A DNA stretch of 62,131 nucleotides from positions 1 through 62,131 of the forward strand of contig CAJXMD010000008.1 of the NCBI GenBank assembly GCA_913056165.1. Reading direction: 5' to 3'. Positions 45,638 to 54,387 of this stretch are shown here, in pieces. Numbering within the stretch: the stretch's first letter is position 1; every line of letters starts with the position of its first letter. A program made the translations under genes and the position numbers. Below the pieces are notes generated by a model, which was not told the origin of the DNA, did not search any database, and was given only the letters and a program-made list of their open reading frames with translations. Source of the DNA: an uncultured Halieaceae bacterium. GTDB taxonomy: Bacteria > Pseudomonadota > Gammaproteobacteria > Pseudomonadales > Halieaceae.

Positions 45638-46131
45638 CGAAATAATTTCTTGGGTACAGTCGAAGCCTTCTTGGTCTTGAGATCATGTGCATATTGTCGA
45701 ATGAGCTGCCTTAAATGCTGACGATCTGCCGAGGGAAATGCCAGTAATACTGTGTCGATAGCCCGATCTCCCTGAATGACTAGGTCGTCTCGTAAGCGCT
45801 CTATTTGATGAAATCTGGCATTGGCGCGCTGATCCTGACCATCAAGCTCATCCAGAGCCTGCTGAATTGGCGCTGGGTCGATCTGACGCATAATTTTACC
45901 GATGTATTGGAGCTGCCGTCGAAGCCCCCCCCAGGCCTTGATCCGACGTGCTTCGGCAATCGCCTCTTCGAGTCTTGAATCCTCAATCGGAATTTTTTTT
46001 AACTGTGCATCCGACAGATCTACCAAGCGAGTGCCCAGTGCCTGAAGAGCAGTCATTTGCCTTTTGCGTTCACTTTTACTCGGCCCGTCAGTCTCCGACG
46101 AGAGAGCCTCTTTGTCGGCGTCGTTAGGCAT
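45592..46131 (-). CDS. yjgA: Ribosome biogenesis factor YjgA/DarP (DUF615)
   Basis: A 179-aa charged, helical protein associated with 50S assembly. SKSERKRQMTALQALGTRLVDLSDAQLKKI (residues about 17-46) and a long Arg/Lys/Gln-rich helix region (RRQLQYIGKIMRQID) are characteristic of DUF615. Its ATG overlaps the mgtE stop by 8 bp and its 3' end overlaps yhdP on the other strand. It is usually found near tldD and pmbA; neither is present. Confidence 0.93.
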   Translation of the reverse strand: MPNDADKEALSSETDGPSKSERKRQMTALQALGTRLVDLSDAQLKKIPIEDSRLEEAIAEARRIKAWGGLRRQLQYIGKIMRQIDPAPIQQALDELDGQDQRANARFHQIERLRDDLVIQGDRAIDTVLLAFPSADRQHLRQLIRQYAHDLKTKKASTVPKKLFRYLRELDDASSSDST

Positions 46132-47470
46132 AAAAGTAAGTGGCGAGTCCCAGAAAGGCCAGGAAACCTACCACGTCGGTAACGGTTGTTAAAATAACTC
46201 CGCCTGCGAGGGCTGCGTCCACACCAAGTCTATCCAGAAATAGAGGTAATACCGCTCCGGCCAGTCCTGCCGTCACTAAGTTAATCAGCATCGCTATCGC
46301 GATAACCAGTCCCAAGGTCGGATCACCAAACCATGACGCTGCTGCGACAGCGACAACGATGGCCCACAGAAGGCCGTTGAGTGCACCAACCAGAGTCTCT
46401 CTCCCGATGAGCCAGGTCTGATTCCTTCGGTTGATATGCCCCATGGCCATCCCCCGGATTAATACAGTGAGAGTCTGGGTTCCTGCGATTCCGCCCATAG
46501 AGGCTACTACTGGCATCAGCACCGCAAGTGCAACCACCTGCTCTATGGTGCCCTGAAAGAGATTAATAACTGAAGCGGCGATAAACGCTGTAGCCAAATT
46601 GAGTCCCAGCCAGATCGCACGCCGCGGCGCAGTGTGGAATACGGTTGAAAAGGTATCCTCTTCGCCTAATCGCCCCAGAGACGTGAGCGAGTGGTCTGCT
46701 TCTTCGCGAATAACATCGACGATATCGTCAATGGTGATCCGCCCTAAAACCTGGTCATTGTCATTCACTACGGGAGCTGAGATCCAATCGTTTCTCTCGA
46801 AGAGTCGGGCGACTTCGGCGGCAGGCATCATCGCAGGTATTGGTTCGCGATTGGTAATCATCATTTCCCGAACCGACTGGCTCGGGTCTGAGACCAGCAA
46901 CGTTCGGATCGGAAGAAGCCCTACAAACCTGTCATCGCGATTTACCACGATGAGACTGTCAGTGTTGGGTGGGATTTCTTCGTGTCTGCGAAGGTAGCGA
47001 AGTACGACATCGAGGGTCAGGTCGGCTCGAATCGTCATGGTGTCGGTGCTCATCAAGCCGCCGGCAACGTCATAGGAGTAGGCAAGTACCGTCTCAATTC
47101 TGGCTCTGTCTGCATCGTCAATGACGGCAAGGACCTGCTCAGTCAGCTGGTCTGGGAGGTCCTGAAGAATATCTGCAACGTCATCATCGTCAAGTTGATG
47201 AACGATAGAGGCGAGTGCCTCTGGCTCCATGTCGATGAGGAAGCCGTTTCGTAGCTCTTCAGGGAGTTCGTTGAGGACGTCCGCTTCCTGCTCGGATTCA
47301 AGTAAACTCCAGAGCACTCGTCTCACTCTTGGCGGGTAAGAGCTCAGTAGGTGCGCAACATCGCCTGGTGATAGCTCGCCAATAATGCTGGCAATATCAC
47401 CCAGAGTGCCGGTTTCTAATGCGCTATCAATGCGCTCAAGTTGTTGTTCGGTTTTGACCGAGATTTCCAT
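46124..47470 (-). CDS. mgtE: Magnesium transporter MgtE
   Basis: A 448-aa Mg2+ channel. In order: N-terminal superhelical MgtE domain (residues about 15-130), a pair of CBS domains (about 135-255: TMTIRADLTLDVVLRYLR, ISAPVVNDNDQVLGRITIDDIVD), the plug helix, and a five-helix membrane domain containing MPVVASMGGIAGTQTLTVLIRGMA (about 325). Low Mg2+ opens the channel through the CBS domains. A strong AGGAGG lies upstream. It follows ptsO after 96 bp, then yjgA; this neighbour differs from the Pseudomonas order. Confidence 0.96.
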   Translation of the reverse strand: MEISVKTEQQLERIDSALETGTLGDIASIIGELSPGDVAHLLSSYPPRVRRVLWSLLESEQEADVLNELPEELRNGFLIDMEPEALASIVHQLDDDDVADILQDLPDQLTEQVLAVIDDADRARIETVLAYSYDVAGGLMSTDTMTIRADLTLDVVLRYLRRHEEIPPNTDSLIVVNRDDRFVGLLPIRTLLVSDPSQSVREMMITNREPIPAMMPAAEVARLFERNDWISAPVVNDNDQVLGRITIDDIVDVIREEADHSLTSLGRLGEEDTFSTVFHTAPRRAIWLGLNLATAFIAASVINLFQGTIEQVVALAVLMPVVASMGGIAGTQTLTVLIRGMAMGHINRRNQTWLIGRETLVGALNGLLWAIVVAVAAASWFGDPTLGLVIAIAMLINLVTAGLAGAVLPLFLDRLGVDAALAGGVILTTVTDVVGFLAFLGLATYFYA

Positions 47471-47566
47471 AGCCGGCCCTCCTACCCGCGCTGATATTAT
47501 CGTTCAGGTGGTTGCCCGGTGCATTAAAAGAGTGAGTTAAAAAGTTGGGAGTGCGCTGAGTGAGTC

Positions 47567-47836
47567 TCAGTCAGGCTCCCCGAAGCGATCGTTAATTAAG
47601 GTGAGCAACGCGGCGCGGGCCTCCTCCTCGTCCTGGCCATCGAGGAGTATGAGCAGGCGGCTACCCTGACCTGCAGCCAGCATCATCACGGCCATGATGC
47701 TCTTCGCGTCAACCTCTTTGCCGTCTTTTTGCAGCGTGATTTTGCATGAAAATCGGGCAGCACAGTCAACCAGTTTTGCAGCAGCCCTGGCGTGTAGGCC
47801 AAGACGATTTATGATGTCTACCGACTGCTCGATCAT
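47567..47836 (-). CDS. ptsO: Nitrogen-PTS phosphocarrier protein NPr
   Basis: An 89-aa HPr-like carrier of the PTS-Ntr regulatory chain. The phosphorylated His15 sits in NRLGLHARAAAKLV and Ser46 in VDAKSIMAVMML. It overlaps rapZ by 4 bp (ATGA), after ptsN, the conserved rpoN-operon order. The cognate enzyme I-Ntr (PtsP) is not in this window. Confidence 0.96.
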   Translation of the reverse strand: MIEQSVDIINRLGLHARAAAKLVDCAARFSCKITLQKDGKEVDAKSIMAVMMLAAGQGSRLLILLDGQDEEEARAALLTLINDRFGEPD

Positions 47837-48702
47837 TGCGCAATCACAGGACCTAGTTCACGGTGTCGAATTCGCGCCTGAGTGTAGATAGGCCTGAGCG
47901 TTTCAAAGAGTTTTTCCGCAACGTAAACTGACCGATGTTGGCCGCCTGTACAGCCCACAGCAACCGTGAAGTACGCCCGCTGGGATTGTTGGTACAGGGG
48001 TAACCATCGAATCAGGAAAGCGAGAATTGACTCTACAAAATTGCCACAATCCACATGACTGTCTAAGAACTCAATTACCGGACCGTCCTTACCTGAAAGA
48101 AGTCTCAAGTCCGCACTCCAGTGTGGATTGGGAAGCAGTCTTGCGTCAAAGACGATATCGGCATCGGTAGGTACTCCTCGCTTGAAGCCAAAGGACTCAA
48201 TAAGAAGCGACAAAGATTCACCCTGGTAGTCGAGCAACCGTGTATTAATGGTGTCTCTTAATTCGTAGACATTGAGACTGCTGGTATCTATTACCAGACT
48301 GGCCCGCACCCTCAGCCCTTCAAGGAGAGAAGACTCCAATTGGATAGCCTCACCCAGTGATATTTCCTCATTGCTTAAAGGATGCCGTCGCCGTGTCTCA
48401 CTGAAGCGGCGAGTTAAAATTTCGTCTGATGCATCCAAGTAGACAATATCCACGGACGCCCGGGACTCGAGTTGGTCAGCCACGAGCGATAGTTGCTCGA
48501 GGTCCTGTCGGCTGTTACGCACGTCAATGCATACTGCTATCCCTTTATAGCTTGCATATTCTGCTCGGGTGCTCTGAGAGACGAGATTGGGCAGGAGTGC
48601 TGCCGGCAGATTATCAACACAATAGAAGCCACAGTCCTCGAGCTGGTGTAGGGCGGTACTCTTTCCCGAGCCAGAACGTCCTGTAAGTAATACCAGATGC
48701 AC
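47833..48702 (-). CDS. rapZ: RNase adapter/nucleotide-binding protein RapZ
   Basis: A 289-aa P-loop protein. Walker A is GRSGSGKS (8-15), and CVDNLPAALLP follows near residue 30. The C-terminal domain contains the conserved IAFLIRWLPLYQQSQRAY and GCTGGQHRSVYVAEKL (about 250-265). In E. coli it directs RNase E to GlmZ sRNA and so tunes glucosamine-6-phosphate synthesis for the envelope. The start is GTG, 2 bp after the ptsN stop. Confidence 0.96.
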   Translation of the reverse strand: MHLVLLTGRSGSGKSTALHQLEDCGFYCVDNLPAALLPNLVSQSTRAEYASYKGIAVCIDVRNSRQDLEQLSLVADQLESRASVDIVYLDASDEILTRRFSETRRRHPLSNEEISLGEAIQLESSLLEGLRVRASLVIDTSSLNVYELRDTINTRLLDYQGESLSLLIESFGFKRGVPTDADIVFDARLLPNPHWSADLRLLSGKDGPVIEFLDSHVDCGNFVESILAFLIRWLPLYQQSQRAYFTVAVGCTGGQHRSVYVAEKLFETLRPIYTQARIRHRELGPVIAQ

Positions 48703-48704
48703 GA

Positions 48705-49166
48705 TCAGGCCGCTTGACTCGGTATCGCACTCGCAAGAAGTTCGTCAGGTGTGGCGGCTCCACGGAGGGCTCTGCAATACCCAGGGTCAGACAGTAGCGT
48801 GGCGATCTCGGCAAGTAAATCGAGGTGCAGCTGGGTGCATTCCTCTGGTACCAAAAGGGCAAAAAGGATATCTACAGGAGCGCCGTCGGGTGAATCATAT
48901 GAAACTGCGCTTTGGGTTGTAAGGAGAAAACCAACCGGCTCCTCAAGCCCCCTCATGCGGCTGTGGGGCACTGCAATTCCCTTGCCCAAGCCCGTCGATC
49001 CAAGTTTTTCCCGGGCAAGGAGCTGCTTTGCGATGACCTCCTCTTCAAGAGCAGGATGATCCGCCGCGATTCTTTGTGCCAGTATCTCAAAAAGGTTTTT
49101 TTGGCTTTTTGCAGGCAACCGGCATGCGACACGAGAACGATTGAGGAGCGCTGGTAGCCTAGTCAT
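48705..49166 (-). CDS. ptsN: Nitrogen regulatory PTS IIA protein
   Basis: A 153-aa EIIA-Ntr. The phosphorylated His68 lies in GLGKGIAVPHSRM. DGAPVDILFALLVPEE and the following HLDLLAEIA helix are typical. It takes phosphate from NPr and regulates K+ transport and sensor kinases rather than sugar import. The ATG follows the hpf TAG directly. Confidence 0.96.
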   Translation of the reverse strand: MTRLPALLNRSRVACRLPAKSQKNLFEILAQRIAADHPALEEEVIAKQLLAREKLGSTGLGKGIAVPHSRMRGLEEPVGFLLTTQSAVSYDSPDGAPVDILFALLVPEECTQLHLDLLAEIATLLSDPGYCRALRGAATPDELLASAIPSQAA

Positions 49167-49454
49167 CTAGTGGCCTCGATGCTTTCCTTTGTGCTTGCTT
49201 ATTTGCCGATCCAGTTTATCGGCAAGAGCGTCTATAGCTGCATACATGTCTTCGTTTTCAGCCGAGGCAAATAAGTCCGCTCCTGATACATGCAGATTGG
49301 CTTCCGCCTTGTGCATTGCCTTTTCTACGATCAGTGTCACATCAATATTGGTAATACGTTCAATGTGTCTTTGCAGTTTTCGAAATTTTTCAGAAACGTG
49401 ATCGCGCAAGGCATCAGTAATTTCGATGTGGTGTCCACTCACAGTGAGCTGCAT
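49167..49454 (-). CDS. hpf: Ribosome hibernation-promoting factor, short form
   Basis: A 95-aa HPF/YfiA-type protein. It begins MQLTVSGHHIEITDALRDHV and has the RNA-binding basic C-terminal helix (DKLDRQISKHKGKHRGH). The short form needs RMF to form 100S ribosomes. It lies 21 bp after rpoN in the conserved order. Confidence 0.95.
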   Translation of the reverse strand: MQLTVSGHHIEITDALRDHVSEKFRKLQRHIERITNIDVTLIVEKAMHKAEANLHVSGADLFASAENEDMYAAIDALADKLDRQISKHKGKHRGH

Positions 49455-49475
49455 GGAAGTCTCCTTAATTTGGTT

Positions 49476-50942
49476 TCAAATCAAGCGTTTTCTCTCATTT
49501 GATGGAGGAATGCCCAACTGCTCTCGGTATTTGGCCACAGTGCGTCGAGCAACGACGACTCCATTATCCTTAAGTAAGCCCCCCAGCTTGTTGTCACTGA
49601 GGGGCCTGCTTGTGTCCTCTCCTTGAACAAGCTTCTTAATTAGTGCCTTTATGGCAATTGAGGAGCACTCGCCGCCTTCGGTGGTCCTAACGTGACTCGA
49701 AAAGAAAAACTTGAGTTCATAAATACCCCTCGGGGTGTGCATGTATTTTCGGGTGGTTGCACGCGAGACCGTAGACTCATGCATGTCAATTTCCTCAGCG
49801 ATATCGGCAAGTACTAATGGCTTCATTGCCTCTTCGCCACTTTCTAGGAAGGCCTGCTGGTGTTCCACAATTTTGCTTGCCACTTTTAGCAGCGTCTCAT
49901 TCCTACTTTGAAGGCTCCTCATGAACCACTTTGCCTCTTGCAGATTTTCTTTGATGTAAGAACGGTCGTTAGCTGAATTTCCATGGCCGGCCAGCTCAGC
50001 ATAGGTAGAGTTAATTCTCAGTTTGGGTGCCGTATCCGGATTTAACTCAACACGCCAGCGATCTTTTTTTCTAGAGACAAAAATATCCGGGATGATGTAC
50101 TCAGTGTTATCGTTGTCAACTCTGGCCCCAGGCGTGGGGTCCAGTGATTTAATCAGTAACAAGGCGCCTCTGAGGGAGTCCTCTTCGGTTCTCAAGCGTT
50201 TTGCCAGTTTCTTGGGGTCGACCGTTGCGATGTGATCAATGTGGCGGCTCACTATTGCGCCGGCGATATCACGAAATGGAGTATCAGCTGACATTTGTCG
50301 GAGCTGTAACAGCAGGCACTCCCGTAAATCTTTCGCAAACACGCCGGTGGGTTCAAAGTGTTGGAGCCGGTGTAACACCGCCATGACTTCATCCAGCTCA
50401 ACCTCGGGAAGATTTATTGAGGCAAGAATTTCTTCAGGTGTGAATATCAGTCGACCATTGTGATCAACACTGTCAATAAATGCCTCTGCAATTTTCTGAT
50501 CTGTCTCAGAAAAACGTGTGAGATTTAGTTGCCAGTAGAGTTGGTCATGGAGCGATTCGGTAACAACGCTTTTCTCCATCCATTCGTCACTTAGACCCGA
50601 CTGACCAGAAGGCGCTGAGGTGGGGAGGGTACTATCCCAGCTTGTCTCAATTTCGGAGTTTACTGATGCCTCGGTGGAGTCGACTTTCTCTTCAGAGTAG
50701 TAAGCTTCATCGCTCGAACTGATGCTCTCTTCCGAAAAATTTAGGCTGGTGATTTCATCCAGAAGCTCGGGTTGTTTATCGACGCTTTCTTCTTCGAGCT
50801 CAAGTAAAGGGTTGGTTTCTAATGCTTCATCAATTGCTTGCTGTAGATCCAGTGTGCTGAGTTGCAAAAGCTTTATGGCCTGTTGCAGTTGCGGCGTGAG
50901 TGCTAAATTCTGCCCTAATTTTAGTTGCAGCGACTGCTTCAT
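49476..50942 (-). CDS. rpoN: RNA polymerase sigma-54 factor
   Basis: A 488-aa sigma-54. Region I is Gln/Leu-rich (SLQLKLGQNLALTPQLQQAI and onward), region II is acidic (about 55-115), then the core-binding domain, the HTH, and the diagnostic RpoN box ARRTVAKYRE (about residue 469). AGGAG is 5 bases before the ATG. It transcribes nitrogen, motility and stress genes with enhancer-binding activators. Lies 110 bp after lptB, with room for its own promoter. Confidence 0.97.
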   Translation of the reverse strand: MKQSLQLKLGQNLALTPQLQQAIKLLQLSTLDLQQAIDEALETNPLLELEEESVDKQPELLDEITSLNFSEESISSSDEAYYSEEKVDSTEASVNSEIETSWDSTLPTSAPSGQSGLSDEWMEKSVVTESLHDQLYWQLNLTRFSETDQKIAEAFIDSVDHNGRLIFTPEEILASINLPEVELDEVMAVLHRLQHFEPTGVFAKDLRECLLLQLRQMSADTPFRDIAGAIVSRHIDHIATVDPKKLAKRLRTEEDSLRGALLLIKSLDPTPGARVDNDNTEYIIPDIFVSRKKDRWRVELNPDTAPKLRINSTYAELAGHGNSANDRSYIKENLQEAKWFMRSLQSRNETLLKVASKIVEHQQAFLESGEEAMKPLVLADIAEEIDMHESTVSRATTRKYMHTPRGIYELKFFFSSHVRTTEGGECSSIAIKALIKKLVQGEDTSRPLSDNKLGGLLKDNGVVVARRTVAKYREQLGIPPSNERKRLI

Positions 50943-51052
50943 AGCACTCCTGAATTAGCTCCGATGCCCTTTCGTCCTTAGTTTAGCTCCCTAGGGGTGG
51001 GACCCGCAATATGGGCATGCGCGCCGCTTGTTGCTAGGCGAAAGACAGTCCG

Positions 51053-51781
51053 TCAGAGGGTGAAATCGTTGCCTAGGTACACTTCTCGTACTTTGCTATC
51101 CAGCAACACTTCCTCGGGAGCGCCTGATGCGATCACATGTCCCTCACCAACGATGTAAGCGCGTTGGCAAATATCTAAAGTCTCTCTCACATTATGGTCG
51201 GTAATCAGTACGCCTATTTTTCGATCTCGAAGTTGTCGGATTACCGCTTTGATCTCGTTAATTGATATGGGATCGACCCCGGCGAAGGGTTCGTCAAGGA
51301 GAATGAACGTAGGATCCAGCGCCAGAGCTCTTGCTATTTCGACCCGTCGTCGTTCGCCCCCTGATAGAGCCTGTCCCATGGTGTTGGCGAGGTGGCTCAC
51401 ACTGAACTCTTCAAGCAAGGCAGTACATACTTTTTGACGCTGTTGCTTAGTCAGATCGCGCCTTGTTTCCAATATCGCCAATACGTTGTCTTGGACTGAA
51501 AGACGACGAAATACGGACGCTTCCTGCGGAAGATAACCAACTCCGGCTTTTGCCCGAGCATGTACTGGGAGGGACGTTAGAATTTGCTCGTCGAGTGAAA
51601 CCCGTCCTTGATCGGCCTTTACTAGGCCCAAAATCATGTAGAAGCAGGTCGTTTTACCGGCCCCATTCGGGCCGAGAAGTCCAATCACCTCACCCGTGGC
51701 GACTTCCAGAGAAACATCGCGTACCACCTGGCGTCCTTGGTAGGATTTAGCTAGGTGTTCAGCTTTCAAGATTGAGGTCAT
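51053..51781 (-). CDS. lptB: LPS export ABC transporter ATP-binding protein LptB
   Basis: A 242-aa ATPase powering LPS extraction by LptFG. Walker A is GPNGAGKTT (37-45), the signature is [16 protein letters not shown] (about 138) and Walker B is [12 protein letters not shown] (about 160). It sits in the kdsD-kdsC-lptC-lptA-lptB-rpoN order. Length equals the family norm. Confidence 0.97.
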   Translation of the reverse strand: MTSILKAEHLAKSYQGRQVVRDVSLEVATGEVIGLLGPNGAGKTTCFYMILGLVKADQGRVSLDEQILTSLPVHARAKAGVGYLPQEASVFRRLSVQDNVLAILETRRDLTKQQRQKVCTALLEEFSVSHLANTMGQALSGGERRRVEIARALALDPTFILLDEPFAGVDPISINEIKAVIRQLRDRKIGVLITDHNVRETLDICQRAYIVGEGHVIASGAPEEVLLDSKVREVYLGNDFTL

Positions 51782-51793
51782 ATTTTGTGACCT

Positions 51794-52354
51794 TTATTTT
51801 GCGTCGGGTGCAAGCACTGCGGGCGGGATGGTGACCTCGACACGACGTTTTGCTGCTGAATTTTTGTTGTCAGATTCGGCGCTCGTGGCGCTCACTTTTT
51901 GTGCTTCGATTAGATAATCGATGATTGCGCCCGTCACAATCGCGCCGTCCTGCTCGATGCGGGCGCCATCCCGTAGAATGATTTTGTCCTCTACGCGGTA
52001 GTATTCTATTTGTCTCGCTTGAGCTGTGACAGGCCGCCCATCCGCCTCGGGGAGCTGGCTGAGGATGGCTGGATCCCCCTCAGCGACCACCACATTTGCG
52101 GTGTTGCCAGCATGATTTATGGTCAACAGATCGGCTTTGATAACGAGAGAACCCTGCTGCAGTTCGACATCGCCGACATAACGTGTTTCACCCAGTGCTT
52201 CATCCCGTATAGCGGAGTCGGCTCTGATTTTAAGTGGCTGTTCCCGATCGGTTGGTAGCGCGTGACTCGACTCGATGCTAAGAATAAGTGCCGACAAATA
52301 GGCAAAACGCGCGATGATGGAATAGCCGCCATGGCGGGAAGGCCTACTTGTCAT
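51794..52354 (-). CDS. lptA: LPS transport periplasmic protein LptA
   Basis: A 186-aa OstA-like bridge protein. A signal peptide (cleaved near SHALP, residue about 33) precedes the beta-jellyroll segment (PLKIRADSAIRDEALGETRY, VELQQGSLVIKADLLTI). The last 30 residues are polar and end PPAVLAPDAK. It overlaps lptC by 11 bp. Confidence 0.92.
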   Translation of the reverse strand: MTSRPSRHGGYSIIARFAYLSALILSIESSHALPTDREQPLKIRADSAIRDEALGETRYVGDVELQQGSLVIKADLLTINHAGNTANVVVAEGDPAILSQLPEADGRPVTAQARQIEYYRVEDKIILRDGARIEQDGAIVTGAIIDYLIEAQKVSATSAESDNKNSAAKRRVEVTIPPAVLAPDAK

Positions 52355-52889
52355 AAATCGTCTCTACATTGCTCAGTATTTCCGCAACCCTCGATTCCAG
52401 GTCGACAGTAAGTCCGCGGCCTGTTGTTGTACTCTGATCCAGCGTCAGTTTCACTGGGGCATCATTTACGGCGCGATTTTCTTTTCGGAGTATTCTCAAC
52501 CTGGGTGTTTCAAGCAGATTTTTGCTGTCATTTTTTTGCTCGATCTTGACTCCATTATGAAGCCAGAATTCACGTGCGTTTGGTCTGTACTCACCTTTAT
52601 TTGCTGTAAGTTGCATGGGGACTCTATTCGTATCAGATTGCGTGGCCAGTATGTCCGAAAAGTAGATTCGAGGGTCTTGGGTGTGCTGATGTAATTGGGC
52701 AATACGAACTTCGTCGTTGGGGGATCCGTCTGAGTCAAAGCTCCATTGAGAAAAGCCGGACACGTAAACTTTGATAACGCTCTCCTTGTTATCACGAGCG
52801 ATCGAGGGTAGTTGCTCCCCCTGGCCAACGGTCCACCAGAGCACAGCAAGGACGGCGATGGCGATAAGAGTGGAGAGGGTGAGTTTCAT
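52344..52889 (-). CDS. lptC: LPS export protein LptC
   Basis: A 181-aa single-pass inner-membrane protein that hands LPS to LptA. I start at ATG 52889, which overlaps the kdsC stop as ATGA and begins the membrane helix immediately (MKLTLSTLIAIAVLAVLWW); a start ten codons upstream would lie inside kdsC. The periplasmic domain contains FSDILATQSDTNRVPMQLTANKGEY-type beta strands (about 75-100) and WLHNGVKI. Sequence is weakly conserved in this family; location makes the call firm. Confidence 0.9.
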   Translation of the reverse strand: MKLTLSTLIAIAVLAVLWWTVGQGEQLPSIARDNKESVIKVYVSGFSQWSFDSDGSPNDEVRIAQLHQHTQDPRIYFSDILATQSDTNRVPMQLTANKGEYRPNAREFWLHNGVKIEQKNDSKNLLETPRLRILRKENRAVNDAPVKLTLDQSTTTGRGLTVDLESRVAEILSNVETIYDK

Positions 52890-53413
52890 GCCGAGAACGA
52901 CTCGATAACGTGGCGCCATTTTCCCTGCGCGACCAAAAGTGCTTCGACAAACTCTCTGACGGCGCCATGGCCGCCATTGCTGGAGGCTGTCCAGTCTGCA
53001 GCACTCTTCACCTCATTTGTGGCGTCAGCCGGACAGGCTCCAAGCCCTGCCGAGCTGATGGCGGATAAGTCGGGCAAGTCGTCACCCATATAAGCAATGG
53101 CATCCAGGCCGAGGCCCTGTTGGTCAGCCAGTTCACGCAATGCGCAAAGCTTGTCTTCGCGACCCTGAATGACGTCATCAACACCCAAGTCCAGCGCACG
53201 TTGTTTTACCATCGGACTGTGGCGACCAGTGATGATCGCGACCTTTATACCCGCCTGGCTTAACAGTTTGATACCCAGACCATCACGGATATCAAAGCTT
53301 TTTGTTTCTTCACCAGAGCTTGTATAAGTAATTTTTCCGTCGGTCATTACGCCATCTACGTCGAAAGCGACAAGCGTGACTTTTGAGGCGAGGGTTGTGC
53401 TGACACTGTTCAT
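52886..53413 (-). CDS. kdsC: 3-deoxy-D-manno-octulosonate 8-phosphate phosphatase
   Basis: A 175-aa HAD phosphatase that releases Kdo from Kdo-8-phosphate. The nucleophile motif is AFDVDGVMTDGKI (about 17-29), motif II is ITGRHSP (about 61), and the metal motif is YMGDDLPDL (about 108). Overlaps kdsD and lptC by 4 bp each (ATGA), so translation is coupled through the whole Kdo/LPS-export unit. Confidence 0.96.
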   Translation of the reverse strand: MNSVSTTLASKVTLVAFDVDGVMTDGKITYTSSGEETKSFDIRDGLGIKLLSQAGIKVAIITGRHSPMVKQRALDLGVDDVIQGREDKLCALRELADQQGLGLDAIAYMGDDLPDLSAISSAGLGACPADATNEVKSAADWTASSNGGHGAVREFVEALLVAQGKWRHVIESFSA

Positions 53414-54381
53414 GCGATTCCCGCCTTGAGTAAGGCCATCAAGTGTACAACGCCACGTACCTGATTATTTGCATCGGTCACAACCAGAGATGAAATTCTA
53501 TTTTTCTCCATTTGCTCGAGCGCCTCGGCGGCCAGATGACCACTCGCTACTGTTTTAACGTCTCGGGACATCAACGAATCTATTTTCGCGGCGTGGATGT
53601 CGGGTTGGGTTTCAAGTGCGCGCCGCAAATCACCATCGGTAAAAATGCCTTCCAACCCTCCGTCGATCTGGACTGTCGTCATACCAAGTCCCTTTGCCGT
53701 TATTTCCATCAAGGCTTCAGCCAACGTCGCCGTGGGAGTTATTTGGGGCACCGCCTCGCCAGAAGCCATCACGTCATCGACGGTGAGTAAAAGGCGCCTG
53801 CCCAGAGAGCCTCCGGGATGTGAAAAAGCAAAATCTTCAGCAGTAAAATCACGGGCTTCAAGTAGAGCAATGGCGAGTGCATCGCCCATCACCATCGCTG
53901 CAGTGGTGCTCGATGTGGGAGCAAGATCAAGGGGGCAGGCTTCATGAGCCGTGCCTGCAAAAATATGAATATTGGCCGTTGTCGCAAGAGTCGAAGAAAC
54001 GTTTCCCGTCATGGCGATCACTGGTACTGCAAGGCGCTTTAGTAGTGGCAGAAGGGCCAGAATTTCGTCGGTGTTGCCGCTGTTAGACAGGGCGAGAACG
54101 ACATCTGTTTGGGTGATCATCCCCATGTCTCCATGGGACGCCTCTCCGGGGTGAACAAAAAATGCTGGAGTCCCCGTGCTGGCCAGCGTCGCGGCTATTT
54201 TGCCAGCGATGTGGCCGGATTTTCCCATGCCTGTGACAATCACTCGCCCTGTTATGCCCAGAATGCATTCACAGGCGGCAACCACCTGATCATCAATAGC
54301 ATCTGAAAGAGCCCCGATAGCATCTCTCTCCATCTCAATGGTTCTTCGTACCGATGCCTGAATCGCTTGTTTATCGATCAT
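53410..54381 (-). CDS. kdsD: D-arabinose 5-phosphate isomerase
   Basis: A 323-aa KpsF/GutQ-family enzyme converting ribulose-5-phosphate to arabinose-5-phosphate, the first step to Kdo. The SIS domain (about 35-170) has VIVTGMGKSGHIAGKIAATLASTGTPAFFVHPGEASHGDMG (split over residues 47-87) and LALSNSGNTDEI. Two CBS domains follow (about 205-323). Placement in the kds-lpt operon separates it from GutQ. Confidence 0.96.
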   Translation of the reverse strand: MIDKQAIQASVRRTIEMERDAIGALSDAIDDQVVAACECILGITGRVIVTGMGKSGHIAGKIAATLASTGTPAFFVHPGEASHGDMGMITQTDVVLALSNSGNTDEILALLPLLKRLAVPVIAMTGNVSSTLATTANIHIFAGTAHEACPLDLAPTSSTTAAMVMGDALAIALLEARDFTAEDFAFSHPGGSLGRRLLLTVDDVMASGEAVPQITPTATLAEALMEITAKGLGMTTVQIDGGLEGIFTDGDLRRALETQPDIHAAKIDSLMSRDVKTVASGHLAAEALEQMEKNRISSLVVTDANNQVRGVVHLMALLKAGIA

Positions 54382-54387
54382 TGTTTG

